64,000 nucleotides of DNA from Pseudomonas lopnurensis (GTDB lineage Bacteria > Pseudomonadota > Gammaproteobacteria > Pseudomonadales > Pseudomonadaceae): NCBI RefSeq assembly GCF_015070855.1, contig NZ_JADDIX010000098.1:88788-152787 (forward strand), read 5' to 3'. The translations under genes were made by a program, and so were the position numbers. The notes below the pieces were generated by a model. It saw only the letters and a program-made list of their open reading frames with translations. It was not told the DNA's origin and did not search any database. Of the stretch, positions 54,490 to 63,957 are shown piece after piece. The number at the start of each line of letters is the position of its first letter. The first letter of the stretch is position 1.

Positions 54490-54687
54490 CTTCAAGCCTC
54501 AAGCCTCAAGCCTCAAGCCTCAAGCCTCAAGCGGCAAGTAAAAGCGCAAAGCGGCGCAGCAGCGTAGGCCGGGTCACGCTTCATCGACCCGGCGAGCGGG
54601 TAATGGTGGATGTAAAAAACGACATCCACCCTACGCTGGCTTGCAGCTTGCAGCTTGCAGCTTGCAGCTTGCAGCTTGCAGCTTGCA
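54490..54687. repeat. Composite repeat C: heptamer array, GTAGG core, inverted heptamer array
   Basis: Left array 54490-54538 is seven units (CTTCAAG, five CCTCAAG, CGGCAAG), ending at the boundary TAAAAGCG as in copy A. The core 54564-54634 starts GTAGG, ends CCTAC, and contains the hairpin GGTGGATGT/ACATCCACC. The right array 54639-54687 is seven exact GCTTGCA units in inverted orientation. It spans the whole gap between the convergent DUF2333 and pilR genes, and its last unit ends 2 bases before the pilR stop codon. Confidence 0.88.
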
Positions 54688-54689
54688 GC

Positions 54690-56030
54690 TCAATCCAATC
54701 CCAGCTTCTTCAACCGATAGCGCATCGAGCGGAACGTCAGGCCGAGGCGCTGGGCGGCGGCGGTGCGGTTCCAGCGGGTTTCCTCCAGCGCCTGCATGAT
54801 CAGCTTGCGCTCGATCTCTTCCAAGTGGTCTTCCAGGTTGTCGATTTGCGCCAGGCGGGTGTCGCCGTTTTCCGGCAGTCCCGGGCTGTCCGCCAGGCGC
54901 AGGTCGCCGGCCTTGATTTCGTCGCCGTCGCAGAGGGTATAGGCGCGTTCGAGCATGTTCTCCAGTTCGCGCACGTTACCGGGGAAGCGGTAGTTCTCCA
55001 GCTTGGCGAGGGCGTCCGGATGCAGGCGTGCGCTGCTGTCGCCGCATTCCTGCGCCAGGCGCCGGAGCATGACGTCGGCCAGCAGGCCGATGTCCTCGCG
55101 GCGTTCGCGCAGCGGTGGTACGCGCAGCTCGATGACGTTCAGGCGGTAGTAGAGGTCCTGGCGGAAACGACCGGCCGCGACTTCGTTGGTGAGATCCTTG
55201 TGGGTGGCGCAGAGGATGCGCACGTCGACCATCACTTCCTGGGCGCCGCCGACGGTGCGCACGGCCTTTTCCTGAATGGCTCGCAGCAGCTTGACCTGCA
55301 TCGGCAGCGGCAGGTCGGCCACCTCGTCGAGGAACAGGGTGCCGCCATGGGCGGCCTGGAACAGCCCGGGCTTGTCCTCGATTGCGCCGCTGAAGCTGCC
55401 TTTCCTGTGGCCGAAGAATTCGCTTTCCATCAGTTCCGACGGAATCGCGCCGCAGTTGACTGGCACGAACGGCCGCTCGCTGCGCGGACCCTGTTCGTGG
55501 ATCAGGCGCGCCACCAGTTCCTTGCCGCTGCCGGACTCGCCGCTGATGTAGACCGGCGCCTGGCTGCGGGCGAGCTTGCCGATCTGCTTGCGCAGCGTCT
55601 TCATCGGCGGCGAGCCGCCCAGCAGGCGGGTGTCCACCGGTAGTTCCTCGGCCGCGGGCGCGCGCAGGCGCAGGGCGGTGCCGACCAGCTCGCGCAGGCG
55701 GTTGAGATCCACCGGCTTGGTGAGGAAGTCGAACGCCCCGGCCTTGAGTGCGCCGATGGCGGTATCCAGGCTGCCGTAGGCGGTGATCATCGCCACCGGC
55801 AGTTGCGGGTGCTGCTGCTGGATGTGCTGCACCAGCTCCAGGCCGCTGCCGTCGGGCAAGCGCATGTCGGTCAGGCACAGATCATAGCGCTCGCGCGCCA
55901 GCCATTCGCGGGCTTCCTTGAGGTTGCATGCGCTGCGGGTATCGAGCTTCATGCGGCCGAGGGTGATTTCCAGCAGCTCGCGGATATCCGGCTCGTCGTC
56001 GATGATCAGTGCTTTCTGGCGCGCGGTCAT
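54690..56030 (-). CDS. pilR: Sigma54-dependent response regulator PilR
   Basis: A 446-residue activator of pilin transcription. The receiver ([15 protein letters not shown]) has Asp55 in [10 protein letters not shown]. The AAA domain has [16 protein letters not shown] (Walker A) and [13 protein letters not shown] (Walker B). The sigma54-contact loop reads GSFSGA where the family consensus is GAFTGA. The C-terminal Fis-type helix-turn-helix is [22 protein letters not shown]. The start at 56030 matches the family; an earlier in-frame Met adds 11 residues. Its kinase PilS lies 134 bases upstream on the same strand. Confidence 0.96.
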   Translation of the reverse strand: MTARQKALIIDDEPDIRELLEITLGRMKLDTRSACNLKEAREWLARERYDLCLTDMRLPDGSGLELVQHIQQQHPQLPVAMITAYGSLDTAIGALKAGAFDFLTKPVDLNRLRELVGTALRLRAPAAEELPVDTRLLGGSPPMKTLRKQIGKLARSQAPVYISGESGSGKELVARLIHEQGPRSERPFVPVNCGAIPSELMESEFFGHRKGSFSGAIEDKPGLFQAAHGGTLFLDEVADLPLPMQVKLLRAIQEKAVRTVGGAQEVMVDVRILCATHKDLTNEVAAGRFRQDLYYRLNVIELRVPPLRERREDIGLLADVMLRRLAQECGDSSARLHPDALAKLENYRFPGNVRELENMLERAYTLCDGDEIKAGDLRLADSPGLPENGDTRLAQIDNLEDHLEEIERKLIMQALEETRWNRTAAAQRLGLTFRSMRYRLKKLGLD

Positions 56031-56164
56031 GGTCCTGCTCTTGTTGGCTGAAACGGCGGTCACCCGGCGTTCGGGTCGCCGGCCATGTTAACTCCGCGGC
56101 AGGCGGGCGTGCCTGCCGCATTGGTCGATGTGTGATGCGTTGCCGGCAAGCGGGCCGCCACCGC

Positions 56165-57757
56165 TCAGCCCAGTTTGCGCGGGTGTGCGAAGACGATGCG
56201 AAAGCAGCTGCCGCCCTCGGCGCGCTCGCGATAATCGAGGCGAGCCTGGTTGCTTTCGCACAGCTCGCGGGAAATGTACAGGCCCAGCCCGGTGCCCTTG
56301 TTCTCGGTGGTGAAGAACGGCTCGAACAGGTTCTGCAACTGCTCGGCGGCGATGCCGGGGCCGTCGTCGAGCACTTCCACCACCGGCAGGTCGCTGGCCT
56401 CGTCGCGGAACAGGCGCAGCCAGACCTGCGCCTGAGGGTGCTGCTGACCGCTGTAGCGCAGGCCGTTCTGCACCAGGTTGGTGAGCACCTGGGTCAGCTG
56501 GTTCGGGTCCATGCGGGTCTGCAGCGAGCTGCCGATGGTTTCCAGGTGCACACTCTGCTGCGGGCCGAGCCCCTGGCGGAACTCGCTGACGAAACGGTGC
56601 AGCCAGTACTTGAGGTCCAGCAACTGCGGTTCGGCCTGGCGCCGGCGCGACAGCTGCAGGATGTTCTCGATCACCAGGTTCATCCGTCGCGAGTGATCCT
56701 GGATGATCGTCGCCAGGCGGCGGTCCGGTCCGTCGAGCGCTTCGGATTCCTGCAGCAGCTGGGCGGCGTGGCTGATGGCGCCGAGCGGGTTGCGAATCTC
56801 GTGAGCGATGCTGGCCGTGAGCCGGCCGAGGGAGGCGAGCTTGAGCTGCTGGGCCTTCTGGGCGATCTGCGAGATGTCTTCGAGAAAGACCAGGGTGTCG
56901 AGCTTGTCGCCATGCTGCAGGGCGGCGAAGCTCGGCTGCAGGATGGGGCCGCCGGGGGTGGCCTTGAGGTTCTGCGGGCGCAGGGTCGGATTGTCGCGCC
57001 ACTGCTGCAGGGCCTTGAGCAGCTCCGGGCAGCGCGGCGCGAGGCGTTCGCCGGCCAGGGAAGTCTGGCCGAGCAGATGCAGGGCGCTCTGATTGGCCAG
57101 CAGGATGCGTTGCCGTGAATCCAGTACCAGGATGCCGGTGCGCATGCGCTGCAGGATCAGCGCATTGAGCGCCTCGAGGTTGGCGACGTCCTCGGCGCGT
57201 TGGCGCGCCAGGCTTTCGCTGGCCTGCAGGCGGCGGGTCAAACCCTGCACCAGCAAGGCGGCGGCGAAGCAGAGCGTGCCCAGTGCGCCGGCCTGGACAT
57301 ACTGGCTGCTGGCGCTCGGGTGGCTGATGCTGAGGTAGAAGGTCAGGTAGATCAGGCCGATCGCCGCCACCGCCGCGATGAAGAAGCCGACGCGGCCGCG
57401 CAGGAGTATGTTGGCGATGGCGACCGCGATGATCAGCAGGTTACCGATGCCGCTGGGGGTTCCGCCGCCGAAATAGAACAGCCCCGACAGCAGGATCACG
57501 TCCATCAGCGCCAGGCCGAGCACTGGAATGTCGCGCCGCGGGTTCTGCACCAGCACGGCGACGACGATGTTGAGGATCAGGTAAAGCCAGGCGCCATACT
57601 GGAACGCCTGCGGATTGCTCATCTGCAGCAGGTCGTTGTGCAGATCGCTGCTGATCAGCAGGACCAGCGCCAGGCCGATGGTCAGTCGATAGAGGTGGTA
57701 CAGGCGGAGGATGCGCTGTCCCTGGTCGCCCAGGAAGGTAAGGCTCTCAGTGCCCAC
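56165..57757 (-). CDS. pilS: Sensor histidine kinase PilS
   Basis: A 530-residue membrane kinase partnering PilR in control of type IV pilin expression. About six N-terminal membrane segments (LTIGLALVLLISS, LYLILNIVVAVLV, IAVAIANILL and others) precede a PAS-like linker. HisKA follows with LTASIAHEIRNPLGAISHAAQL, then HATPase (LVQNGLRYSG, VLDDGPGIAA, GTGLGLYISREL). The GTG at 57757 gives the usual length and overlaps the upstream small gene by 11 bases; no strong ribosome site is seen, so the start is uncertain. Confidence 0.94.
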   Translation of the reverse strand: MGTESLTFLGDQGQRILRLYHLYRLTIGLALVLLISSDLHNDLLQMSNPQAFQYGAWLYLILNIVVAVLVQNPRRDIPVLGLALMDVILLSGLFYFGGGTPSGIGNLLIIAVAIANILLRGRVGFFIAAVAAIGLIYLTFYLSISHPSASSQYVQAGALGTLCFAAALLVQGLTRRLQASESLARQRAEDVANLEALNALILQRMRTGILVLDSRQRILLANQSALHLLGQTSLAGERLAPRCPELLKALQQWRDNPTLRPQNLKATPGGPILQPSFAALQHGDKLDTLVFLEDISQIAQKAQQLKLASLGRLTASIAHEIRNPLGAISHAAQLLQESEALDGPDRRLATIIQDHSRRMNLVIENILQLSRRRQAEPQLLDLKYWLHRFVSEFRQGLGPQQSVHLETIGSSLQTRMDPNQLTQVLTNLVQNGLRYSGQQHPQAQVWLRLFRDEASDLPVVEVLDDGPGIAAEQLQNLFEPFFTTENKGTGLGLYISRELCESNQARLDYRERAEGGSCFRIVFAHPRKLG

Positions 57758-57980
57758 CAGGCTTGCTGCCCTGCTCGAGATGAGCGCGGCTGCAATACCA
57801 CTGCTCGCCGGCCTGCAGCGCCTGGTCCTGTGGCACATGGATACCGCACTGGGCGCAGCGGACCATCGGCAGGGTGGTCTGCTGGTTTCTGGGCGAGGCC
57901 TTCTTGGACGACAGACGTCGCCAGAGCCAGAACGCGGCGGCGATCAGGGCGATCCAGAACAGCAGACGAAACAGACCCAT
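57747..57980 (-). CDS. PP0621-type small membrane-anchored zinc-ribbon protein
   Basis: A 77-residue protein: one N-terminal membrane segment (GLFRLLFWIALIAAAFWLWRRL) followed by a zinc-ribbon-like motif (MVRCAQCGIHVPQDQAL, WYCSRAHLE). It resembles the PP0621 family found next to pilS in Pseudomonas. Function is unknown. It ends inside the start of pilS, which suggests co-transcription. Confidence 0.8.
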   Translation of the reverse strand: MGLFRLLFWIALIAAAFWLWRRLSSKKASPRNQQTTLPMVRCAQCGIHVPQDQALQAGEQWYCSRAHLEQGSKPGGH

Positions 57981-58115
57981 ATCTTTCTTCCTGATTAAAG
58001 CGTGCCGGCTACAGCCGGATCGCCGGGGCGCCTGCCGGGCCGATCCGGTTGTGGCCGGGCAGGGTACTTCTCATCGCCCATGGCGCCGCGACTGTCTAAC
58101 TAGCCGGCCTTGCGC

Positions 58116-59105
58116 TCAGTCGAACAGGCCGAAGGTCAGGCGGCTCCACCAGGAGCGCTTCTCGCCCTGCTGCTCCGCTTCCTTGAGTACGGGGCGCAGT
58201 TCCTCGGGCAAATCCTGGGCCGCGCTCTCGTACTGGCGCAGCACGTCGCGGTTCGCACGCGAGGTGTCCGGGCGCGGCGCCTCGCCTTCGATCAGGCCCA
58301 GGGTGGCCTTGCTCAGCCAACTGCGGGTGTCTTCCTCGCGCTCGACGGGGGTGAATTTTCCGTCTTCCAGTGTCGCGTGATCCGGGTAGTTGAGCTGCAG
58401 GGTCTGCAGGCTGCTGTCGGCGAGGTCGTCGAGGCCCAGGCGCTGGTAGGCCTCGGTCATCACCGCCAGGCCATCGGCCACCGCTGGCGTGCCCTGGAAG
58501 TTCTCCACCACGTAGCGTCCGCGGTTGGCGGCGGCGACGTAGGCCTGGCGCTTGAGGTAGTAGTGCGCCACGTGGATTTCGTTGGCCGCCAGCAGGTTGC
58601 GCAGGTAGATCATGCGCGCCTTGGCGTCCGGCGCGTAGCGGCTGTTGGGGTAACGGCTGGTGAGCTGGGCGAACTCGTTGAACGAGTCACGAGCGGCGCC
58701 CGGGTCGCGCTTGGTCATGTCCAGCGGCAGGAAGCGGGCGAGCAGGCCGCGGTCCTGGTCGAAGGAGGCCAGGCCCTTGAGGTAGTAGGCATAGTCGACG
58801 TTCGGGTGCTGCGGGTGCAGGCGGATGAAGCGCTCGGCCGAGGAGCGAGCGGCTTCCGGCTCGAGGTTCCGGTAATAGGCGTAGATCAGTTCCAGCTGCG
58901 CCTGCTCGGCGAAGCGGCCGAACGGATAGCGCGATTCCAGGGCCTTGAGCTTTTCGATGGCGCTGGTATAGCTCTTGTTGTCCAGGTCGGCCTGTGCTTG
59001 CTGGTACAGCTCGACTTCACCCAGGTTCTCGCTGACCGGCTCCTTGGACGAACAGGCGGCGGTAAGGGCGAGGATGGCGATCAGCAGCAGGTGTTTCACT
59101 TGCAT
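58116..59105 (-). CDS. bamD: Outer membrane assembly lipoprotein BamD
   Basis: A 329-residue essential component of the BAM complex that inserts outer-membrane proteins. The lipoprotein signal is [18 protein letters not shown], with lipidation at the Cys of TAACSSK. TPR-like repeats follow ([60 protein letters not shown]). The start at 59105 gives a proper signal peptide; the 40 upstream in-frame residues do not. It is divergent from rluD. Confidence 0.96.
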   Translation of the reverse strand: MQVKHLLLIAILALTAACSSKEPVSENLGEVELYQQAQADLDNKSYTSAIEKLKALESRYPFGRFAEQAQLELIYAYYRNLEPEAARSSAERFIRLHPQHPNVDYAYYLKGLASFDQDRGLLARFLPLDMTKRDPGAARDSFNEFAQLTSRYPNSRYAPDAKARMIYLRNLLAANEIHVAHYYLKRQAYVAAANRGRYVVENFQGTPAVADGLAVMTEAYQRLGLDDLADSSLQTLQLNYPDHATLEDGKFTPVEREEDTRSWLSKATLGLIEGEAPRPDTSRANRDVLRQYESAAQDLPEELRPVLKEAEQQGEKRSWWSRLTFGLFD

Positions 59106-59309
59106 GGCGGCTTGCGTCCCTGTGACGGCTGGCTGTCTCGCGCGGAGCCGTCCTGTTATGATGAGCGCCCCGGTGCGCCGGGACAAAGACGCCGTATTTA
59201 AACACAAGCGTGTAGCCGAAACCAAAGGCCGCTCCGCCGCCTGCGGTCCAGGGACCCGTCCACTGCCGCTGGACGCTGCCCACCTCTCTCAGACGAATCC
59301 ACTCCGCGT

Positions 59310-60284
59310 ATGTCCACGACTTCCAAACAGGCCATCCAACTTCGCGCCGAGGTGCCGTTCGACCTCGGCGGGCAACGCCTCGATCAGGTCGCGGCGCAGC
59401 TCTTTTCCGAGCACTCGCGCTCGCGTCTCGCCGCCTGGATCAAGGACGGCCTGCTGACCGTGGATGGCGCCGCGCTGCGTCCGCGCGATACCGTGCATGC
59501 CGGTGCGGTGCTCGAACTCTCCGCCGAGCAGCAGGCGCAGGGGGAGTGGGTGGCGCAGGAGATTCCGCTGGATATCGTCTACGAGGACGAGCACATCCTG
59601 GTGATCGACAAGCCGGCCGGCCTGGTCGTGCATCCGGCCGCCGGGCATGCCGACGGCACCTTGCTCAACGCCTTGCTGCACCATGTGCCGGACCTGATCA
59701 ACGTGCCGCGCGCCGGCATCGTGCATCGCCTGGACAAGGACACCACCGGGCTGATGGTCGTGGCCAAGACGCTGCAGGCGCAGACCCGCCTGGTCGAGCA
59801 GTTGCAGGCGCGCAGCGTCAGCCGCATCTACGAAGCCATCGTCATCGGCGTGATCATCACCGGCGGCACCGTCGACGCGCCGATCGGCCGCCACGGCCAG
59901 CAGCGCCAGCGCATGGCGGTGGTGGAGGGCGGTAAGCCGGCGGTCAGCCATTACCGGGTGCTCGAACGCTTCCGCTCGCATACCCATGTGCGGGTCAAGC
60001 TGGAAACCGGCCGTACCCACCAGATCCGCGTGCACATGACCCATCTCGGCTATCCGCTGGTGGGCGACCCGCTCTACAGCGGGCGCTTCCGTATTCCGCC
60101 AGCGGCCAATCCGACGCTGGTGCAGTCGTTGCGCGAATTCCCGCGGCAAGCGCTGCATGCGCGCTTCCTCGAACTGGACCACCCGGCCACGGGCCAGCGG
60201 ATGAAGTGGGAATCGCCGCTGCCGGACGATTTCGTCTGGCTGCTGACCTTGCTGCAGCAGGATCGCGAGGCCTTCATCGGGTGA
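59310..60284 (+). CDS. rluD: 23S rRNA pseudouridine(1911/1915/1917) synthase
   Basis: A 324-residue enzyme modifying helix 69 of 23S rRNA. An N-terminal S4-like domain (RLDQVAAQLFSEHSRSRLAAWI) is followed by the RluA-type catalytic domain. The catalytic Asp lies in GIVHRLDKDTTGLMVVAKT, and KLETGRTHQIRVHM follows. Its TGA overlaps the GTG of pgeF (GTGA). rluD-pgeF-clpB is a conserved order. Confidence 0.97.
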   Translation: MSTTSKQAIQLRAEVPFDLGGQRLDQVAAQLFSEHSRSRLAAWIKDGLLTVDGAALRPRDTVHAGAVLELSAEQQAQGEWVAQEIPLDIVYEDEHILVIDKPAGLVVHPAAGHADGTLLNALLHHVPDLINVPRAGIVHRLDKDTTGLMVVAKTLQAQTRLVEQLQARSVSRIYEAIVIGVIITGGTVDAPIGRHGQQRQRMAVVEGGKPAVSHYRVLERFRSHTHVRVKLETGRTHQIRVHMTHLGYPLVGDPLYSGRFRIPPAANPTLVQSLREFPRQALHARFLELDHPATGQRMKWESPLPDDFVWLLTLLQQDREAFIG

Positions 60285-61018
60285 GCGCCCGGGCCGACGA
60301 CTGGCTGGTGCCCGACTGGCCGGCGCCGGCCGGGGTTCGCGCCTGTGTGACGACGCGCAGCGGCGGCGTCAGCGTCGCGCCGTTCGACCGCTTCAATCTG
60401 GGCGATCATGTCGGCGACGAGCCGACCGCGGTCGCCTGGAATCGCCGCTACCTGCAACAGACGCTCGGCTGCCGTCCGGTGTGGATGTCGCAGGTGCATT
60501 CGAGCGTGGTGATCGAGGCCGAGCCGGGCATCTGTGCGGTGGCCGATGCCAGCTGGAGCGACAGGCCTGGCGAGGCCTGCGCGGTGCTCACCGCCGATTG
60601 CCTGCCGGTGCTGCTCTGCGACCGCGCCGGTACGCGGGTGGCGGCGGCCCATGCCGGCTGGCGCGGGCTGGCCGGCGGCGTGCTCGAAGCGACGCTGCAG
60701 GCGCTGGCGGTGCCGGCCGACGAGCTGCTGGTCTGGCTGGGGCCGGCCATCGGGCCCGGGGCGTTCGAGGTCGGGCCCGAAGTGCGCGAGGCCTTCCTGG
60801 CGCAACACGCGGCCTGCGCCGAGGCATTCGGGCCGAGCCGCAATGCCGGGCGTTTCATGGCCGATCTCTACCGGTTGGCCCGTATCCGCCTGGCGGCTCG
60901 TGGCGTGAGCGCGGTGTATGGCGGCGGCCTGTGCACCTTCGGCGATCCGCGTTTCTACTCCTACCGCCGCGCTCCGCGTACCGGTCGCTTCGCCAGCCTG
61001 GTCTGGCTGGAGCGCTAG
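60281..61018 (+). CDS. pgeF: Purine nucleoside phosphorylase/polyphenol oxidase-like protein YfiH
   Basis: A 245-residue YfiH/DUF152 protein. FDRFNLGDHVGDEP, VWMSQVHSSVV, LTADCLPVLL and AAAHAGWRGLAGGVL supply the conserved His-Cys-His metal site. The family has been assigned both adenosine-type phosphorylase activity and a peptidoglycan-editing role (removal of misplaced Ser). It starts with a GTG overlapping the rluD stop. The upstream in-frame extension is antisense-like and was excluded. Confidence 0.92.
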   Translation: MSARADDWLVPDWPAPAGVRACVTTRSGGVSVAPFDRFNLGDHVGDEPTAVAWNRRYLQQTLGCRPVWMSQVHSSVVIEAEPGICAVADASWSDRPGEACAVLTADCLPVLLCDRAGTRVAAAHAGWRGLAGGVLEATLQALAVPADELLVWLGPAIGPGAFEVGPEVREAFLAQHAACAEAFGPSRNAGRFMADLYRLARIRLAARGVSAVYGGGLCTFGDPRFYSYRRAPRTGRFASLVWLER

Positions 61019-61081
61019 CTCCGGAGTGATCTCCAGGCGTGACTGTCGGGTCCGGGCATGACCTGCATCAATGTCATCCGC

Positions 61082-61109
61082 CTTGAATCTCCAACAATCA
61101 TCCTCATCT
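61082..61109 (+). promoter_or_regulatory. Sigma32 (RpoH) heat-shock promoter of clpB
   Basis: CTTGAAT (61082-61088), a 13-base spacer, then CCTCATCT (61102-61109) closely match the sigma32 consensus CTTGAAA-N11-16-CCCCATNT. The clpB ATG is 74 bases downstream, so clpB should be heat-inducible independently of rluD-pgeF. Confidence 0.8.
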
Positions 61110-61182
61110 ATGCTGCATCTCGCAGGTTTCTGTAACGGCGGTTCAGTGCGCCGGCCTGCCTTTACCTTGAGGATGAACGTCC

Positions 61183-63747
61183 ATGCGTATCGATCGTTTG
61201 ACCAGCAAGCTGCAGCTTGCGCTCTCCGATGCCCAATCCATCGCCGTTGGCCTGGATCACCCGTCCATCGAGCCGTTGCACCTGATGCAGGCGCTGCTCG
61301 AGCAGCAGGGCGGCTCGATCAGGCCGTTGCTGATGCAGGTGGGCTTCGACATCAACGCCCTGCGTCAGGCGCTGACCAAGGAGCTCGACCAACTGCCCAA
61401 GCTGCAGAACCCCACCGGCGACATGAACCTGTCGCAGGACCTGGCGCGCCTGCTCAACCAGGCCGACCGCCTGGCCCAGCAGAAGGGCGACCAGTACATT
61501 TCCAGCGAGCTGGTGCTGCTCGCTGCGCTCGACGGCAACACCCGCCTGGGCAAGCTGCTGCTGGCCCAGGGCGTGAGCAAGAAGGCGCTGGAGAATGCCA
61601 TCGCCAACCTGCGCGGCGGCGAGGCGGTCAACGATCCCAACGCCGAGGAATCGCGCCAGGCGCTGGACAAGTACACCGTGGACATGACCAAGCGCGCCGA
61701 GGACGGCAAGCTCGACCCGGTGATCGGTCGTGACGACGAGATCCGCCGCACCATCCAGGTCCTGCAGCGGCGCACCAAGAACAACCCGGTGCTGATCGGC
61801 GAGCCGGGCGTCGGCAAGACCGCCATCGTCGAGGGCCTGGCCCAGCGCATCGTCAACGGCGAGGTGCCCGACGGGCTCAAGGACAAGCGCCTGCTGGCGC
61901 TGGACATGGGCTCGCTGATCGCCGGCGCCAAGTTCCGCGGCGAGTTCGAGGAGCGCCTGAAGGCCGTGCTCAACGAGCTGTCCAAGCAGGAAGGGCGGGT
62001 GATCCTGTTCATCGACGAGCTGCACACCATGGTCGGCGCCGGCAAGGCCGAGGGCGCCATGGACGCCGGCAACATGCTCAAGCCGGCCCTCGCACGCGGT
62101 GAGCTGCATTGCGTGGGCGCCACCACGCTGGACGAGTACCGCCAGTACATCGAGAAGGACGCCGCGCTGGAGCGGCGCTTCCAGAAGGTGCTGGTGGACG
62201 AGCCGAGCGAGGAGGATACCATCGCCATCCTGCGCGGCCTCAAGGAGCGCTACGAGGTGCACCACGGGGTCAGCATCAGCGATGGCGCGATCATCGCCGC
62301 GGCCAAACTGTCGCACCGCTACATCACCGACCGCCAACTGCCGGACAAGGCCATCGACCTGATCGACGAGGCGGCCAGCCGCATCCGCATGGAAATCGAC
62401 TCCAAGCCGGAAGAGCTGGACCGCCTCGACCGTCGCCTGATCCAGCTGAAGATCGAACGCGAGGCGCTGAAGAAGGAAGATGACGAGGCGACCAAGAAAC
62501 GCCTGGCCAAGCTCGAGGACGATATCGCCAAGCTGGAGAAGGAATACGCCGATCTCGAGGAAATCTGGAAGTCGGAAAAGGCCGAGGTGCAGGGCTCGGC
62601 GCAGATCCAGCAGAAGATCGAGCAGGCCAAGGCCGACCTGGAGGCCGCGCGGCGCAAGGGCGATCTGGCGCGCATGGCCGAACTGCAGTACGGCATCATC
62701 CCGGACCTGGAGCGCAGCCTGCAGATGGTCGACCAGCACGGCAAGGCGGAGAACCAGCTGCTGCGCAACAAGGTGACCGACGAGGAAATCGCCGAGGTGG
62801 TGTCCAAGTGGACCGGCATCCCGGTCTCGAAGATGCTCGAGGGCGAGCGCGAGAAGCTGCTGCGCATGGAAGACATGCTGCACCAGCGGGTGATCGGCCA
62901 GCACGAGGCCGTGGTCGCGGTGGCCAATGCCGTGCGCCGTTCGCGCGCCGGCCTGGCCGATCCGAATCGTCCGAGCGGTTCGTTCCTGTTCCTCGGTCCG
63001 ACCGGGGTGGGCAAGACCGAGCTGTGCAAGGCGCTGGCGGAATTTCTCTTCGATACCGAGGAGGCGATGATCCGCATCGACATGTCCGAGTTCATGGAGA
63101 AGCATTCGGTGGCCCGCCTGATCGGCGCACCGCCGGGCTATGTCGGCTACGAGGAGGGCGGTTATCTGACCGAGGCGGTGCGTCGCAAGCCTTATTCGGT
63201 CGTCCTGCTCGATGAGGTCGAGAAGGCCCATCCGGATGTGTTCAACATCCTCCTGCAGGTGCTCGAGGATGGGCGCCTGACCGACAGCCACGGGCGTACC
63301 GTGGACTTTCGCAACAGCGTGGTGGTGATGACCTCGAACCTCGGCTCGGCGCAGATCCAGGAGCTGGTGGGCGATCCGGAGGCCCAGCGGGCGGCGGTGA
63401 TGGATGCGGTGGCGCATCATTTCCGCCCGGAGTTCGTCAACCGTATCGACGAAGTGGTGGTCTTCGATCCGCTGGGTCGCGAGCAGATCGCCGGTATCGC
63501 CGAGATCCAGCTGGGACGTCTGCGCAAGCGCCTGGCCGAACGCGAGCTGAGCCTGGAGCTCACCCAGGAGGCGCTGGACAAGCTGATCGCCGTCGGCTAC
63601 GACCCGGTCTATGGCGCGCGGCCGCTCAAGCGCGCCATCCAGCGCTGGATCGAGAATCCGCTGGCGCAGCAGATCCTCTCCGGCCAGTTCGCGCCAGGCA
63701 GCACGGTCAAGGCGCGGGTCGAAGGCGAGCAGATCGTCTTCGACTGA
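61183..63747 (+). CDS. clpB: Protein disaggregase ClpB
   Basis: An 854-residue Hsp100 hexameric ATPase that threads aggregated proteins with DnaK. The N-terminal Clp repeat domain is followed by AAA-1 with Walker A GEPGVGKT (about 206-213). The coiled-coil middle domain ([20 protein letters not shown] and following, about 405-525) is specific to ClpB. AAA-2 has GPTGVGKTE (about 605). There is no ClpP-binding IGF loop context. GAGG lies upstream of the ATG. Confidence 0.98.
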   Translation: MRIDRLTSKLQLALSDAQSIAVGLDHPSIEPLHLMQALLEQQGGSIRPLLMQVGFDINALRQALTKELDQLPKLQNPTGDMNLSQDLARLLNQADRLAQQKGDQYISSELVLLAALDGNTRLGKLLLAQGVSKKALENAIANLRGGEAVNDPNAEESRQALDKYTVDMTKRAEDGKLDPVIGRDDEIRRTIQVLQRRTKNNPVLIGEPGVGKTAIVEGLAQRIVNGEVPDGLKDKRLLALDMGSLIAGAKFRGEFEERLKAVLNELSKQEGRVILFIDELHTMVGAGKAEGAMDAGNMLKPALARGELHCVGATTLDEYRQYIEKDAALERRFQKVLVDEPSEEDTIAILRGLKERYEVHHGVSISDGAIIAAAKLSHRYITDRQLPDKAIDLIDEAASRIRMEIDSKPEELDRLDRRLIQLKIEREALKKEDDEATKKRLAKLEDDIAKLEKEYADLEEIWKSEKAEVQGSAQIQQKIEQAKADLEAARRKGDLARMAELQYGIIPDLERSLQMVDQHGKAENQLLRNKVTDEEIAEVVSKWTGIPVSKMLEGEREKLLRMEDMLHQRVIGQHEAVVAVANAVRRSRAGLADPNRPSGSFLFLGPTGVGKTELCKALAEFLFDTEEAMIRIDMSEFMEKHSVARLIGAPPGYVGYEEGGYLTEAVRRKPYSVVLLDEVEKAHPDVFNILLQVLEDGRLTDSHGRTVDFRNSVVVMTSNLGSAQIQELVGDPEAQRAAVMDAVAHHFRPEFVNRIDEVVVFDPLGREQIAGIAEIQLGRLRKRLAERELSLELTQEALDKLIAVGYDPVYGARPLKRAIQRWIENPLAQQILSGQFAPGSTVKARVEGEQIVFD

Positions 63748-63760
63748 CGTTGGCTGATGC

Positions 63761-63797
63761 CGACCTGCGTGCCGCCGAATGGCTGGCGCGCAGGTCG
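63761..63797 (+). terminator. Hairpin after clpB
   Basis: CGACCTGCG and CGCAGGTCG form a perfect 9-bp stem, 13 bases after the clpB stop, without a clear T tract. Likely a 3' stabilising or termination structure. Confidence 0.5.
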
Positions 63798-63872
63798 CGA
63801 TCCATTGAATGGGGCATTCCGAGCGTTGCGCTGGGGGAACGCAAAGTATTGTCAGGAATCGCATTTCCAGGC

Positions 63873-63900
63873 TTGACAGCGTTGCCGGGAACCGTAAAAT
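63873..63900 (+). promoter_or_regulatory. Sigma70 promoter of tRNA-Asn
   Basis: A consensus TTGACA (63873-63878), a 16-base spacer and TAAAAT (63895-63900), about 58 bases before the tRNA. Confidence 0.85.
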
Positions 63901-63957
63901 GGCGCGCCTCTGAAGCGGGAACGTAAGTGACGCTGAAGAGCTGGAATAGATAGTTGT

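Noticed and set aside
54490..54687. Possible CRISPR array
   Set aside because: The repeated unit is only 7 bp in direct tandem with no unique spacers, and no cas genes are near.
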